Positions 52,860 through 64,000 of a DNA stretch of 64,000 nt are shown here, in pieces. The notes beneath the pieces were generated by a model. The model had not been told where the DNA came from. It made no database searches and worked only from the letters and a program-made list of their open reading frames with translations. Origin of the DNA: Aselliscus stoliczkanus (taxonomy: Eukaryota > Chordata > Mammalia > Chiroptera > Hipposideridae); assembly GCA_033961575.1 (NCBI GenBank), contig CM066736.1:92884852-92948851 (forward strand), written 5' to 3'. How positions within the stretch are numbered: position 1 is the stretch's first letter; every line of letters starts with the position of its first letter. A program made the translations under genes and the position numbers.

Positions 52860-53470
52860 GTAATATGGGAAGGCCTGGAGTGTGTGAGCTCTGTGTATGA
52901 GATTGACATGTTTGAGCGCCTTTGATATGTAAGCTTGGAGAGAAATAGAGGTAAGTGATTGTATATATGCATGCATGGTATGTGCATGTATGTGTGGGGA
53001 GGGGAGGAACTGTGGGTGGTATGTCTGGAGTGTGGGTATGTGGTATTTTGGATGGGGGGGTGTGGTGGGTAGGATGAGATATCCACTGATGTATGAATGA
53101 ATACCTTAGGTGAGGGTAATTGGTGTTTGGTGGAGGGTATGCATGTATGAACTATATGAAGGGGTTTCAGGTATATATGCATGTGTGAGTATTGTGGTTT
53201 AGGCATGTGTATAATGCGTGTGTGTGAGATATAGTTGGAGGCAAAATATGTCTGTTGAGTGTCTAAGGTGAGATGTACACATAAGCTTGTCTACACATAG
53301 TATAGGAGGTGCTGACGTCATCGTATGTGGTGTGGTTTGGGAGCGGGAGGGTTATGTGTGGGCCCAAAACATGTGCATGGTACGTCTGAGGTCATGTGTG
53401 TCTGTGTTGGGGTGCGATGGAAATGAACGAATGCATGAGTGGGTGTGGAGAAGGGGTGAGTGGGCATAGA
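52860..53470. repeat. Degenerate TG/TATG-rich low-complexity region
   Basis: Irregular tgtatg/gtgtg/tgcatg motifs dominate about 600 bp. This composition creates the 188-codon minus-strand frame seen here, which is not a gene. Confidence 0.7.
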
Positions 53471-53689
53471 CTCCGCTCTACACTTAGGAGTTGGTGGGTA
53501 CGATTGCCCCCCTCCAAGTAGAGGATCCTGAGGCTCCATGGGAAAACAAGCACCATCCCATCTCTGGCAGCCCACAGCCAAGACTCGAGGGTTGGGGCAG
53601 GAGACTGGCCTCTCTAGCGGCCCAGCGGGCTTTGGCGAGTCAAGTGCAGCTCTTCAGGGATACCGCACTGGCACTCGCTCTCATCGGCT

Positions 53690-54260
53690 TCAATTGTGCA
53701 ATAAAGGAACATTTTTGTAAGCCAGTTGTTAAACATAGCCATTATTAACAATTAAATTATTGTTTTTTGTTTTCTCTCTAGACTTAAACCATGATGGAAA
53801 AAATATAACTAACGCAGATTAAATTTTCAATCTTGTCATGTCTATAGCTGCTTCATGTGACGAGCACAAACTATTAAAGAACTGTTCTCTCAGTATTCAA
53901 AAACTATTAACCAGTTTGGCACAGAAGTCATTCTAATCACTGATGAATGAGTGAAGTTCTGGCATTGTTTCACTTTAATCTTGCTTGTTAAATGAAAATA
54001 TCAACCAACATTCCAGTTAGAACTACACTCATTTGTCATTGCAACCATAGTTTGGCTCCAGATAAAAAGTAAGGCAAAAATCAATGAATGCATTGATTTC
54101 TGGGACAATCGTCTGGCTATGTGGAGTTTTTATGTGTAAACTATGTGCTACACATCCTTTATATCACCAAAACTTACAATAAACTTATGCATATATACAT
54201 GCCAACATTTCTTGGAGAGCTGGGTGTTAAACATCACTGTTTAAAGCTCTCCAGTAGGCC
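53690..54260. repeat. AT-rich relic of unassigned interspersed repeat
   Basis: Sequence from 'gtaagccagttgttaaac' through 'cttcatgtgacgagcac' to 'gggtgttaaacatcactg' has the AT-rich, gene-free look of an old transposon or LTR. I cannot name the family. Confidence 0.35.
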
Positions 54261-54429
54261 CTACGCTACTCACAGTCCTTACGTGTCTCCTTCACTGTAC
54301 ATGGGCTGAGGTGAGGGGGTAGGTGCAACCTGCAGAGGCACTGAGGGCAGCTTCTCAGATTTCCAGACAGGCTGTGGCTTGTCACTAGCTTAGCTGTGAC
54401 CTCCTCCTGGGCATTGGGGTTCACCTGGA

Positions 54430-55400
54430 GGACTCATTCATTCAGCACTCACTGTCTCAGCCCATTGTCTGTGCCAGGTGCCAAGGACTCAACAGGGAAG
54501 GGGAAGACATGGTCCCTGCCTGCATGGAGCTCCCAGCGCAGAGGAGGAGACACCCAGTCACAGCCAGTTACTCCTTGGAGAGCATGGGGTCGAAAGGAGG
54601 CACCTCGCCCAGGGGAAAGAGGGAAGTGGGGAGAAGGGGAGTTGACTTGATACAGGTGTTCACCTAGAACAGCGTTTCTCAGCGTTTAGTGCACAGCACC
54701 CATGGGAACTCTGTTAAAAATGCAGAGTCTCTCTCGTAGGTGTTGTCAGGGCAGTGACCAGGAGTCTGCAGTATGCCAGGGGATGGCGAAACAGGCGACC
54801 CTCGGGCCACACTTGAAGAAACATTGGGGAGAAAAGAGGGTGTGTGCAGAGGCAGAGTTGAGAAAGATCAAGTTCTGTTGGAAGATCTGCAAGGAGACTT
54901 TCAAGGTAGCAAAGCAGAGGCAGGCCAGCCTGGGAGGGCAGAGAGAAGCAGGAAACAGAGCAGAGCAGCTTACGCAGCCTTGTAAGCCTCTTGAAGAAGG
55001 GGTCTGAATTCAGTCCTGTGGAAGGAGGAGCCGTGGGAGGATCCTTGTTAGCAGACAAGTTCTGTGCTCAGATTGACTTTGAAAAGCGTGATGCTTATGG
55101 AGCAGGCAGAACCGGAGGTGGGACTGGAAGGAGGCTGGAGACACAGGAGGCCTAGACCCAAACAGAGAAGTCACAGACAGAGGGGAGGAGGCTGATAGGG
55201 GGGCTTCTAGGGCTAGATGAAGGAGAAAGGAGTTAGGGTAGCATCTAGGTTTCTGGGGTGATTGAGTGGATGGCAGGGCCATTCATGTTGTCAGAGAACA
55301 GGAGGAAGCGCGGATCTGGAGTGAGATAAGTTCTGTTTTGGAGCTGGAGACTTTGAGGTGCTTCTGGAGGGACCTGGGGGCATTTGGAGCTCAGGGGAGC
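54430..55400 (-). repeat. L2 LINE relic
   Basis: Reverse L2: 'gtctgtgccaggtgccaagg', 'catggtccctgcctgcatgg', then 'gattgagtggatggcagggc' and 'ttctgttttggagctggaga'. It may be two fragments. Confidence 0.7.
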
Positions 55401-55689
55401 CATTAGGAAATAGGTTTGGGAGCCCATTAGGAGAGGTGGGAGAGCCATGGGAGTGGAGAGGTCACCTGGAACAACACAGAATGAGAAGAGTGTCAGAACA
55501 GGTGTCCGGATCCAGTCCCAAAGGGCCAGGAACTGCGGTGCCTGTCTTGGCCTCATTTCTGGAAGGGGTGGCCCAGTCTCCAAGTCTCTCCATGCCAGAG
55601 AGCCAGTGAGTGGGCGAGAGGAGGTTGGAGGAATTCGGAATCATGGGCAAGGTGGCTGGCTGCCTTCGGCGAGGAGCTGGAGGTCACAA

Positions 55690-55860
55690 TGGTTAGGAGT
55701 CATGGGCCTCAGTTCTAGCACAAGTCCTGGCTCTGCTACCAAGTTGCTGTGTGACCTTTGGCAAATTACTACCCACTCTGGGCCTCAGCTTCTTCATCTG
55801 CAAATGGGAAGGTTGGATCAGACCAGTGACTTTCAAATGACATTTGGCACCCCATGGTCA
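55690..55860 (+). repeat. MIR SINE
   Basis: Forward MIR: 'gtcctggctctgctaccaag', 'ttgctgtgtgacctttggca', 'ctgggcctcagcttcttcat', 'ctgcaaatgggaaggttgga'. Confidence 0.88.
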
Positions 55861-55869
55861 CCCAGAAGT

Positions 55870-57240
55870 ATCTCCAGGGAAGCATTGGGAAGAGGGGAAG
55901 AGGCTGAGCCCCCACCCTACCCCTAGCATCATCCAGAGCCACTTGCTTTTATGTCTCCTATGTTGGCTGCCAGCTGGGTCAGAGGATCCCAAGTCTGTGA
56001 AGCCTTGTCAACACAGATACTGATGGAGCCTGAAGAGTAATAAAACACGCCGAGAAAACCAAATATCCCCATAGAGATATTGTGTGAGCCTCAATGCCCA
56101 TTTCCCGTGTTGCACAGCCATGGTTATGCCCACAGTTCCATCGGACTCAGCTCTGCCTAGTTGTGGGCAATTTCATCAGTTGGTGCAGTTCAATTTGCTT
56201 CCTCCTCCTGGCAGGCGGGTCACCAGCCTCAGCCAGCAGTGTGTCCTGAGGGGTCCATGTGACACTGGGCCTTTCCCACGGCTTCCAGGGATAATGCAGT
56301 GTGCGGCTGAAGCTGCAAGGCAGCCTCCCTGCCCCTTAACATTCTCTGTCCATCGTTTCTACAAAGACAGAGCAAAGATTCTCTACACAGGACACAAACT
56401 CTTGGGTTCTCTCCAAAGCCTGGCCCCAGGGACAGTGCCCACCATGTACCACAGGCCTCAGGGGGGTATTACCTGTTTCCCCCGGCCCCACCCAGCTGCC
56501 TCCAAATGCCCCTGACAGCTGGGCACTATCAGTCACATGGAGGTGAGGCTGGGCCTAGGCCGGGGGAGCGCAACAAGGGGAGAGGTCCTAAGAGGGGACA
56601 GAAATGCCCTTCCAGGGCCCCCACAGGGAAAGTGAGGACCTTTCAAGTTTATATAGCCTCACATCCCTGTGAAGCCCATGCCTGGCTCCCCTCCCTCGAG
56701 CAGGGCCTTGTTCTGGGACCCTGTGGTGATGGAGTCTGCTCAGAGGAGCCAGAGGTCATGCCCGTTTGCCCTGTGCCCCTTCAAGTCCAAGCTCATGTCC
56801 AGCATATACTTCCTTCTCATTGGTGGGAAGGTTGTCCTGCCTCTGCTCCTCCCTCTAAGGGATCTAGAACCCCAAATCAGGCCACACTGGGCCCCAAGAC
56901 TCCAGCCTTGAAGACAGTGCCGTTGGGGAGCTCCAGGATCCCCCAGGTTTCTTCTACCTAGGGAACAGTTTGGAGGAAGATCTCAGCAGAAGTGGCCTCC
57001 TTCCTGTTACCTCAACATACTAGGTAGAGTTCATGAAGTTGCTCCAGGGCCACTGGGAAAGCCACCCCCCGTTTTCCCTGGAGTGCCCCCCTGTTCCTCC
57101 CCTTGCTGTCTTGGTTTCTCAGGATCATGGAGGCCACGTCCACCAGTTCTCACTGGGCAGGGTGGTTGGATGGGGGCAGGGTGACGGACTCTCGGTGTTT
57201 CCTGATAACAGGCTGGGGGACTCAAGCACCAATGTGAAGC
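55870..57240. other. TUB intron, no gene seen
   Basis: GC-moderate unique sequence. Plus-strand frames at 56084-56961 are open for up to 151 codons but show no domain, splice pattern or codon signature I can support. Confidence 0.5.
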
Positions 57241-57249
57241 TGAAGAGAG

Positions 57250-57385
57250 TCGTGGAGACAGGGGGCAGTGAGACGGAGTCTGCCCAGGCCACGCCCGTGG
57301 CCAGGGTGTGGCCCTGGGCCTGGGGAGGGTCGCTGTTTGAGAGGAGGACGCAGCTTTATAAAATGACTCCGTAAGTATGGCCTGG
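57250..57385 (+). promoter_or_regulatory. Possible TATA-type core promoter
   Basis: A CTTTATAAAA element at 57353-57362 follows a short GC-rich run with CACCC/CGCCC-like boxes (57289-57335). A gtaagt donor-like site lies at 57372. It falls near where a second TUB promoter might be expected, but the known short-isoform exon is not seen. Weak evidence. Confidence 0.25.
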
Positions 57386-57649
57386 GCAGGCGGGTCCACA
57401 GGCCCCCCGCTGCCCCACCTGGGACATGGGTGTGGCCCAGGAGGCACCTGTAATAGGTGACTGCAGCATGCAGTGGGGAACCCAAAGAGCTGGGAGGCTA
57501 CCAGTGTCAGGGAAGTAAAAGCGCTTGGGCCCAGGCAGAGGCTGGCTCTGGGCTTCTGGGAAACCAGGGAGCCCAGGTGCTCTCAGCAGACCCCTGTGGA
57601 GGGTCTGCCCTGATGTTCTGGGCCACTGGGCTGGGGGCCTTCCCCTGAG

Positions 57650-57653
57650 AGTC

Positions 57654-57686
<33 letters not shown>

Positions 57687-57694
57687 CGTGTGTA
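57650..57694. repeat. (TG)n/(CG)n microsatellite
   Basis: A TG repeat passing into GCGCGCGCG and back to TG, a potential Z-DNA-forming alternating purine-pyrimidine tract. Confidence 0.95.
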
Positions 57695-57699
57695 CATGC

Positions 57700-58585
57700 G
57701 AGGGGCTGTGGTCTCCGCCATGACTGCTGAGTGCAGCCTGGCCCAAAATAAGAGCCCTGTGAACTCAGGAATCCAGGAAGGAAGGCCCATGATTTCTTTG
57801 TGAAGCATCAAAGGCTCTAGAATAGTGATTTCCTCATAGGAACCTCTGGGAGAGTTTTTAAAAAATACACATTCCCAGACCCCACCCCATAGATTCTAGG
57901 ATGGGGCCCAGGACTCTCTAATTTTTAAAGCCCCCATGTGTTTTGATGAACAGCTGGAGCTGGGTGAGGAAACCATCACTCTAAGGGGACACTGACGCTG
58001 GGCCTGTCTTGCCCAGGCCTCTTTGCCTGCCTTGCCACCATTAGACATTCATACTTTGACTCTTGAAGATGTTCTGGTCATCTAGAATCTCACAGGAGAG
58101 GATGACCCAACATGTTCTCAATAACCCCTTCCTGCAGCACAGAGGACAGAGAATGGCGCACAGGCGGGCCCTCGAGGGAGAAAGGCTCGGAAAGGAGAAT
58201 GGAGGAGCCTAGGGGAAAGGGTTCCTGCATCCCAGGGTCTGAGGCCTGTCCTCTGGCTCTCAGAGCCCGGGGCACCTGGGCCCACATCAGCCCTCACACA
58301 GCCCCCATCCAGTCCTGGGAGCGAGGCTGATTCTTTTTGCACAGGCACAAGGAAAAGAGAATAGAGGTGAGAGAGAGGAATTCTTGGAAGGTGAGCGTGC
58401 CCAAGGGTAGTTATGAAATTTCATCAACGGAGTTCCTTTTTAACATTTTTAATGTCTTTAAAAAAAAAAAAAGAACCCACTTAATTTAAAATGACCTCTA
58501 AAGCCCTCCTAATGAACACGAAGGTTACTGACTTAACTGAATCAACATGAAGTAACTGACTATACGCTTACATGGTGAAGCTGGA
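57700..58585. other. TUB intron, no gene seen
   Basis: Positions 57830-57960 ('acacattcccagaccccacc', 'tagattctaggatggggccc') resemble a common hAT/MER-type relic. The rest is unassigned. Confidence 0.45.
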
Positions 58586-58589
58586 GTCT

Positions 58590-59140
58590 GAGTTGGTCTG
58601 AGTGGTTGATTTCCCATCTGGCCTGCCCAGGGAGACATTCATTTCTCCCGACCCTGCACACGTCCACACCTCCTGGCTGTAGTGTGTCCAAGGTGCTCAC
58701 TCGACCCAATTTGCTTAGTCAATCCCCAAGTGCTGAACCCTTGGGCTCTTTCCAATTTCTTGCTGTTATAAATATCACTGCTATGAATAGTTCTGTACAA
58801 ATTACTTCCTTAGTATTTTACTGGGAAGCATTCCCCAAGTGGAATTACTAGGTTAAAGGGCATGAGCAGTTTTATAGCTCTTGTCACATATTTCTAGATA
58901 GTCCTCTGGCAGTATTGAATCCCTTTACCACGACACCAATTATGTATGGTTGACCTCACAGCTGTCTGATATTACGGTTCATTGTTTTATTTATTTGGAG
59001 GTATATTATTTTGTTTTGATAGTCCCCTTTTGGCCATATTGGTGAGGAGTGGTGCTGTAAATTTGTTTTCGGTGTGTATTACTGTCATGATTGGTGGAGT
59101 GGGGCATTCTCTGAAGGACCCTGAGGACTTGATGGGCATT
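58590..59140 (-). mobile_element. Old L1 relic, antisense
   Basis: Reverse L1: 'tctttccaatttcttgctgt', 'tataaatatcactgctatga', 'ggaattactaggttaaaggg'. Confidence 0.75.
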
Positions 59141-59664
59141 ATTTGTCCTGCAGGGGTTATGGTGGGACCAGTCCTGAGTTGAAGAGTTGGACCCAGCTGA
59201 GAAATGGGAAGTTTTGAGTTTCTAGACTTACTCAGTCCTCAGCCCCTCACAGTAGGGCAGCATGCACTCCAGGGCCACAGTTCCAGAAGGCCTGAGGCTG
59301 AGCAATGAGTGTGCTTTGAAAGTAGCAGCACTTGTTCCGTATAGAAGACAGATAACAGGGAGAAGGAAAGCCCAGGGCCCCGAGCTCATCCCCGACCTGA
59401 TGGGCTCTGCCAGGGGAAGGCACAGCCGCCTGCCCTCACTGTGGTCTTCTGGTGCACAGACTATCATGTGGTGCTTCTGGCTGTGGCCATGGGGCTGAGT
59501 CACATTTGGGGCTTTGTAGTACACTTGCTTGTTGTCTTGATCCTGACGACCACTGGGGAACTGCACCAAGAGTTTGCCCACTGCCTGTCAAACCAGGGCT
59601 TTGATGGTGGCCAGCGAGCGAGGCCAGCCGGGTGAGGCCAGGAGGTCTGGGCCCTCGTATTTTG

Positions 59665-59786
59665 CTTTATTTATTTATTTATTTTATTTTTTTGAGGGCA
59701 GTGTCACTGGCCCTCCTATGTGGGACCGAACCGGGGCTGCCGGCTTCCCAGGCCAGCGCTTAACCACCGCGCCACTCGGCCGGCCC
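59665..59786 (-). mobile_element. tRNA-derived SINE (short type)
   Basis: A 17-bp TSD (tgggccctcgtattttg) lies at 59648-59664 and 59787-59803. The tail is an ATTT-type repeat. Same family as at 1764. Confidence 0.96.
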
Positions 59787-59804
59787 TGGGCCCTCGTATT
59801 TTGG

Positions 59805-60580
59805 TTGAGATCCAGCCAGGGGGAGTTTGGGACAAGGAGTGTGTTAGGGAACATTGACCCAAGTCAGAGTCCAAGACTGTGGCCTGCAAATAATGTCGGG
59901 AGGGCTCTTCAATGACATTAGGGGGTTAAGACAGAGACAGTGAGGTTCAGGGGCACAAAATCTGGTGATAGGAACTGGGGGCCGTGGCTGTTGTGGGCAG
60001 GGCCAGGGGGCACCCTGGGAGCTCAGAAGAGATAGGCTAAATAAGAGAGGAGAACAAGTCCAGGCAGATATGGCAGGTGGGCAGCCAAAGTCAGTGTTAA
60101 AGGACTCAGAAAACTTGAGAACAAAGAGTCAGATATGGACACTCAAGGTATTCTGGGTAGGATGGCAGTTTTTGCAACCAAGGGAGTCATGGTGTCCTGG
60201 TATCAAGGGCCTATCCATGTTAAAGCAGGACACTGGGGAAGGGGAAGACATAGGGTCAGAATATGAAGCAGACAGTAGGGCCCCACCTCTTGGAGGGGAA
60301 TTGTCATGAGAAGCTGGCCAGGGTATCAACATTCCAGCCTAGCAACCTGGATTTGGGACAGGACTCCTGTCTGCAGAGGGCAGGGACATGGGGCTGAAGG
60401 TGAAGCATGAATGTTGGATAGCAGGGAGCTGTCCTGAGAACCACCAAGGTCCTATGGGCTTTGGGCAGGAAGCCAACCCCCTATCCCTTTCATATTTGGC
60501 CTGCTGCTCATGGGGCCAGGGCTGGGGCAGGTGGTAATGGACAGAGGAGATATGGCGGAGCCAGGACCACTCAAATGGCA
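59805..60580. other. TUB intron, no gene seen
   Basis: Possible decayed L2-like reverse sequence around 60040-60300; nothing else identified. Confidence 0.4.
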
Positions 60581-60584
60581 ACTA

Positions 60585-60800
60585 GAGAAGTGGTTTGGTG
60601 CAGCAGAAGTGTGGACTCTAGATTTAGATAAGCTGGCATTTTACATGACTGTGTGACCTCAATTTAACACCTCTGAGCCTCAGCTTTCTTTTCTGTAAAA
60701 TGGGGAGATTCATTACATGGTAGTTGAAATGATTAAAACAGAAAATACGTGAAAGTGCTCAGCACTGATAGTTGTTATTCAGCAAACGCTAGTTTCCTTT
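60585..60800 (+). repeat. MIR SINE
   Basis: Forward MIR: 'catgactgtgtgacctcaat', 'cctctgagcctcagctttct', 'tttctgtaaaatggggagat', 'gtgctcagcactgatagttg'. Confidence 0.88.
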
Positions 60801-61039
60801 CTTTTGCCTCCTCTAGTATCTAAGCAGGGTCAAGCGTCTCTGTAGGACCCAGTGGGCTTAACCCTTGGCCTTGGACCAGGGCGTAGGGAAGCCAGGGGAG
60901 ATGAGAGGGGCAGCATACTCTCCAGTAAGAGGAGCAGAGCTGGGGTAGAAGCTCAGCTTCTGGTTAATCTGACCTGGAGGTCATGGTGAATTTAGCCAGG
61001 TGGACTTCCAACATGGGAAATAGCAAGTGGATGGGTAAT

Positions 61040-61170
61040 CCTAGCAAGTTTCTGAGCCTCGGTTTCCTTATCTGAAAAATGAGTATTTTAATATCTTGCT
61101 TCTAGAATCATGTGAGGATTAGTGATAAGGCATGGAAAGCACTAGCGCTACTCATGCACATAGTAGGAGG
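61040..61170 (+). repeat. MIR SINE fragment
   Basis: Forward MIR: 'ctgagcctcggtttccttat', 'ctgaaaaatgagtattttaa', 'atgcacatagtagg'. Confidence 0.8.
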
Positions 61171-61174
61171 TCCA

Positions 61175-62260
61175 TATACCTATATGTGACAATGTGGTTT
61201 CTGTGGCTGCTGACACCTCTGTGAATCTCAGAATCATGTGAGGGATTTCTCTCTGTGACTCCAGGGTCCAGCTTGGGGTTTTACAGACATGGAACAGGGC
61301 ATATGCACGGGGGTTGTGCTCCGGCTGACTCAGTCTAATTGCGTCATCCCAGTGTTGGCGGAGGAGAGGGTGCCCAGCAGGAGGCTGCCCGAGACCCCTA
61401 GGACCTTTAGGGGTTCTGGAACATTGCCAGGGGCAGAATGGGCACGTAACAGTTCTTTTCTGAGAGCGGCAAGTGCCATCACTGGGCTGATGGGATAGCC
61501 TTTTCCCCTGTGGATGCATTACCTGAGGCAGGCAGCATGGAGATGAAAGGAATCGGGAGGGGCCCAGCACGGTCAAGAGTGGGTGAGGATGGAGGTGCAA
61601 GCAACTCCTTGCAGTCCAGAGGGAGCTGGACCTGGGTTTGGTCCCTGGACCTGTCAGCTACCTGTGTCCTGGTCCTGACCCCAGGCCTGCTCTGTTACTG
61701 TGCATGGGGGACTGGGTCATGGACCTGACTCTTCTCTGGAGGTAGAAGGACCATACAGAAGGTCCAGACAGCCTGGGGAGAGTCACACTGAGGCTGCTTC
61801 AGACTTTCCCCAGGGGCCACTCTGCACAGGCAGCACAGCTCTAGGGCAAGAGGATGCTGGGGTTCTGAGTCCCAATCTATCACCTGCAGGTGGGAGACCT
61901 GGGACAAGTCAATCTGCCTGACTTGTAGTGTCCCTTCCTGGAAAATGCCTTCATGGGTCAGGCATTGGGCTTGTGCTTTGCTGGACATGCCGGGGGCGGG
62001 GATGGGGGGCAGAGTCAGACCTGGTCCCTGGGCCACAGAGCTCACTGTCTAGGAAATGGATTATTTATTACACTGCTGGTATTTTGGGGACTTCAGTAGT
62101 GGTTACAAAAGCATTCTGAGTGGGTGGGAAGCCGCAAGCCAGCTGCACCTGCCAGGTGTACAGCCCATGCACTTCGCAAATGGCTTGCAGTCCCCATCCC
62201 CTCTGGATTTGCCTGGACCTGCCAGGATCTTCTAGGCAATCTGTGCAGCCCTCTCCCCAG
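61175..62260. other. TUB intron, no gene seen
   Basis: Unique-looking sequence. The 61860-61960 part is weakly MIR-like. Confidence 0.45.
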
Positions 62261-62264
62261 TATG

Positions 62265-62320
62265 CACACAGTTGTACACATGCACATGTGTGTGTGCGCA
62301 TGCACACATGCACACACCCA
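62265..62320. repeat. Degenerate CA/TG tract
   Basis: Alternating cacatg/tgtgtg/cacaca motifs. Confidence 0.8.
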
Positions 62321-62544
62321 CAGCCATGACCGTGTAAAGATGGGGCTCCACCCTCTCACTCTGTCTCTGACCTCCATTCTGAACCTCTCACTCCAGCTGG
62401 CCCCACTCCTGCCCCACCTCAAACATGCAGCTGTCCCCTCATCTTCTTCATCACCACCACTTGGAGAGCAGTTACTCAGGCACTGTTCTAAAGGCCTTCA
62501 TTCATTAGATTACTATTTAATCTCTTGATACCTTTAAGAAATAG

Positions 62545-62650
62545 TTCTAGTTGTTTGAAGATGAGAAAACTGGTGAAATAAATACCCCAAGGTCACACAG
62601 CAAGTCAGTGGCAGAGCCAGGATTAGGAGCCCAGGTCGTGTGGCTTCAGA
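62545..62650 (-). repeat. MIR SINE fragment
   Basis: Reverse MIR: 'ccccaaggtcacacagcaag', 'tcagtggcagagccaggatt'. Confidence 0.85.
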
Positions 62651-62974
62651 AGCTGTCTCCAGAGGCTGAGCCTTTCCTATCACTGTGCAAGCCTGCCTGA
62701 GTCCTGAGGGCTCCCGTCAGCCCGACCACTCACCCCAGCCCCCTTCTCGCCCATAGGCCAGGCCATGCTAGCCTGGGACGTTGACGAACCCACTGGCTGA
62801 TATCGCTGCTTCACCACAGACCCTGTCCCCCACAGGTGAGACAGTGTCATTGTCCCCACAACAATCCCTGTGATGCTCAAGACATTCAAGACTTTCCTCA
62901 GCCCAGCCCCAAATAACTACTCTAGACCCCACTCATTCCCTGCTTGACAGCACCCACCCCAACATTCTCCTGCC

Positions 62975-63245
62975 TGTGGTGTCTCCCCTACCTCCTATAC
63001 CTTTAAGAAACATATCCAGTCTCAAATGCCATGTCCACAAATGCTGCAGAGTCCTGCCTGACCCCGCGGCCAGACGCCATTGCCCTCTGCCATCATCACT
63101 TGCTGGCCTGAGTCACTCTGGGGTTATCGTTTGCTATGTCTGCACCCATCGGTGTCCTACACTGCCCTGTCATCTGTACAGGCCAGCACCGTGTCTTATT
63201 CATCTCCAAGTCCCAGGCACTAACAGGGCTGGGAACAGAGCACAT
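62975..63245 (+). repeat. L2 LINE 3' relic
   Basis: Forward L2-like: 'tctcaaatgccatgtccaca', 'gtcctgcctgaccccgcggc', 'gccagcaccgtgtcttattc', 'aagtcccaggcactaacagg'. Confidence 0.6.
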
Positions 63246-63439
63246 CTTGCCACTGAGATGAGCAGAACTGGCCTACAAGGTCACTTGGCGATTTGGGACA
63301 AGAAAGGTCTGAGCGTCTTTCTGTTCTCCTATCCAGTCCTACTGTAGAAACCAGAAAGGGAGACTGATTCCCAGATTGTCGCATCCCAGAATGAATGAAC
63401 TGGAAGAGCCAGTAGAGGTCATCTGTGTTAATCCTTTAT

Positions 63440-63560
63440 CTTTGAAATGTTGGACTGAGGCCCAGAAGGGGAAACACCTAGCCCAGATCACTCAGCAGGG
63501 AGAAGTTATGACTAGAATTCAGTCCCCTGGCTTCTAGCCCAGGGTACTTTCTGCTTTGCT
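63440..63560 (-). repeat. MIR SINE fragment
   Basis: Reverse MIR: 'actgaggcccagaaggggaa', 'cctagcccagatcactcagc', 'gactagaattcagtcccctg'. Confidence 0.75.
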
Positions 63561-63607
63561 GAACTGTTCTTTTCTTTGCTCTTTCTCTACATAAACGACC
63601 TACTGTA

Positions 63608-63621
63608 GTAACCATGGTTAC
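63608..63621. promoter_or_regulatory. Palindromic X-box motif
   Basis: GTAACCATGGTTAC is a perfect 14-bp palindrome matching the RFX inverted-repeat consensus on both strands. It is intronic to TUB. Confidence 0.5.
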
Positions 63622-63791
63622 TTAAACTAAAAATCAACCACAATCTCATAGCTCTGGAATGTTTCCCTTTCCAGGTAACCACATTCACAGATTTGCCATC
63701 ACAACGTTATACTCTCATTTTCTTACTCAGTATTTCTGTAACATTTAAATTAATTTCTTACAGAGAATCGGGTATATTTCTGGTTATTTTT

Positions 63792-63911
63792 TTGTTCTTG
63801 TTTTTTTTTTTTTTTAAGAGGGCAGTGTCACTGGCCCTCATATGTGGGATCCGAACCGGGGCCGCTGGCGTCCCAAGCCAGTTCTTAACTACCGCGCCAC
63901 TCGGCCGGCCC
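63792..63911 (-). mobile_element. tRNA-derived SINE (short type)
   Basis: TSD tctggttattttt at 63779-63791 and 63912-63924. Same family as at 1764. Confidence 0.95.
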
Positions 63912-64000
63912 TCTGGTTATTTTTATCCATTGAAGTTCATGTGAGAGTCACGTCAGTCACCACCGTGTTTTAGTTTTGGTTGCTTTATAATGTATTTTAA

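Noticed and set aside
52640..53206. 188-codon minus-strand frame
   Set aside because: It comes from the degenerate TG-rich tract; the His/Thr/Pro-rich product is compositional.

Overview
This is vertebrate nuclear DNA from a placental mammal, most probably a bat. The evidence is spliced genes with GT-AG introns, CpG-rich promoters, decayed L1, L2 and MIR repeats, recent tRNA-derived SINEs with clean target-site duplications (TSDs), and several well-preserved TA-flanked mariner-type elements. Recent mariner activity together with this SINE type is typical of Chiroptera. The order assignment rests on recognised repeats, not on a database search. There is no bacterial, plasmid or phage content, so nearly all short open frames are chance frames or old repeat fragments.

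Layout. Positions 1-2700 hold a CT/CA microsatellite and an L2 relic broken by a SINE. Positions 2700-9850 hold the complete EIF3F gene on the plus strand: 8 coding exons, predicted 364 aa, with a CpG-rich promoter and a poly(A) signal. Just downstream (about 10080-10426) lies a decayed copy of the EIF3F exon 6-intron 6-exon 7 segment. Positions 11-18 kb hold old L2/LTR sequence and a mariner MITE. Positions 18.5-20.3 kb are CpG-rich and contain a candidate upstream first coding exon of TUB (tubby; ATG at 19684). Positions 21-26.6 kb are a nested repeat block of antisense L1 relics carrying a younger sense L1, SINEs and a short retrocopy. Positions 27-37 kb are mostly unique or old repeat sequence with one mariner MITE and a GC-rich patch at 30.6-31.2 kb. 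Positions 37.1-38.6 kb hold the promoter region and first two exons of the long TUB isoform. Positions 38.6-64 kb are TUB intron packed with L1, L2, MIR, SINE and mariner relics. The first shared tubby exon was not found and should lie beyond the window.

EIF3F followed by TUB on the same strand matches the human 11p15.4 order. EIF3F is a core subunit of translation initiation factor eIF3. TUB encodes a phosphoinositide-binding ciliary-trafficking protein of neurons. No operon-like cooperation is implied.

The most interesting signals are three. First, the long-isoform TUB first exon has a frameshift that breaks the conserved start, leaving a downstream in-frame ATG. Second, RFX X-box-like motifs lie upstream of both TUB first exons and recur in the intron. 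Third, EIF3F exons 6-7 have a decayed downstream duplication. I found no convincing wholly novel biological system.
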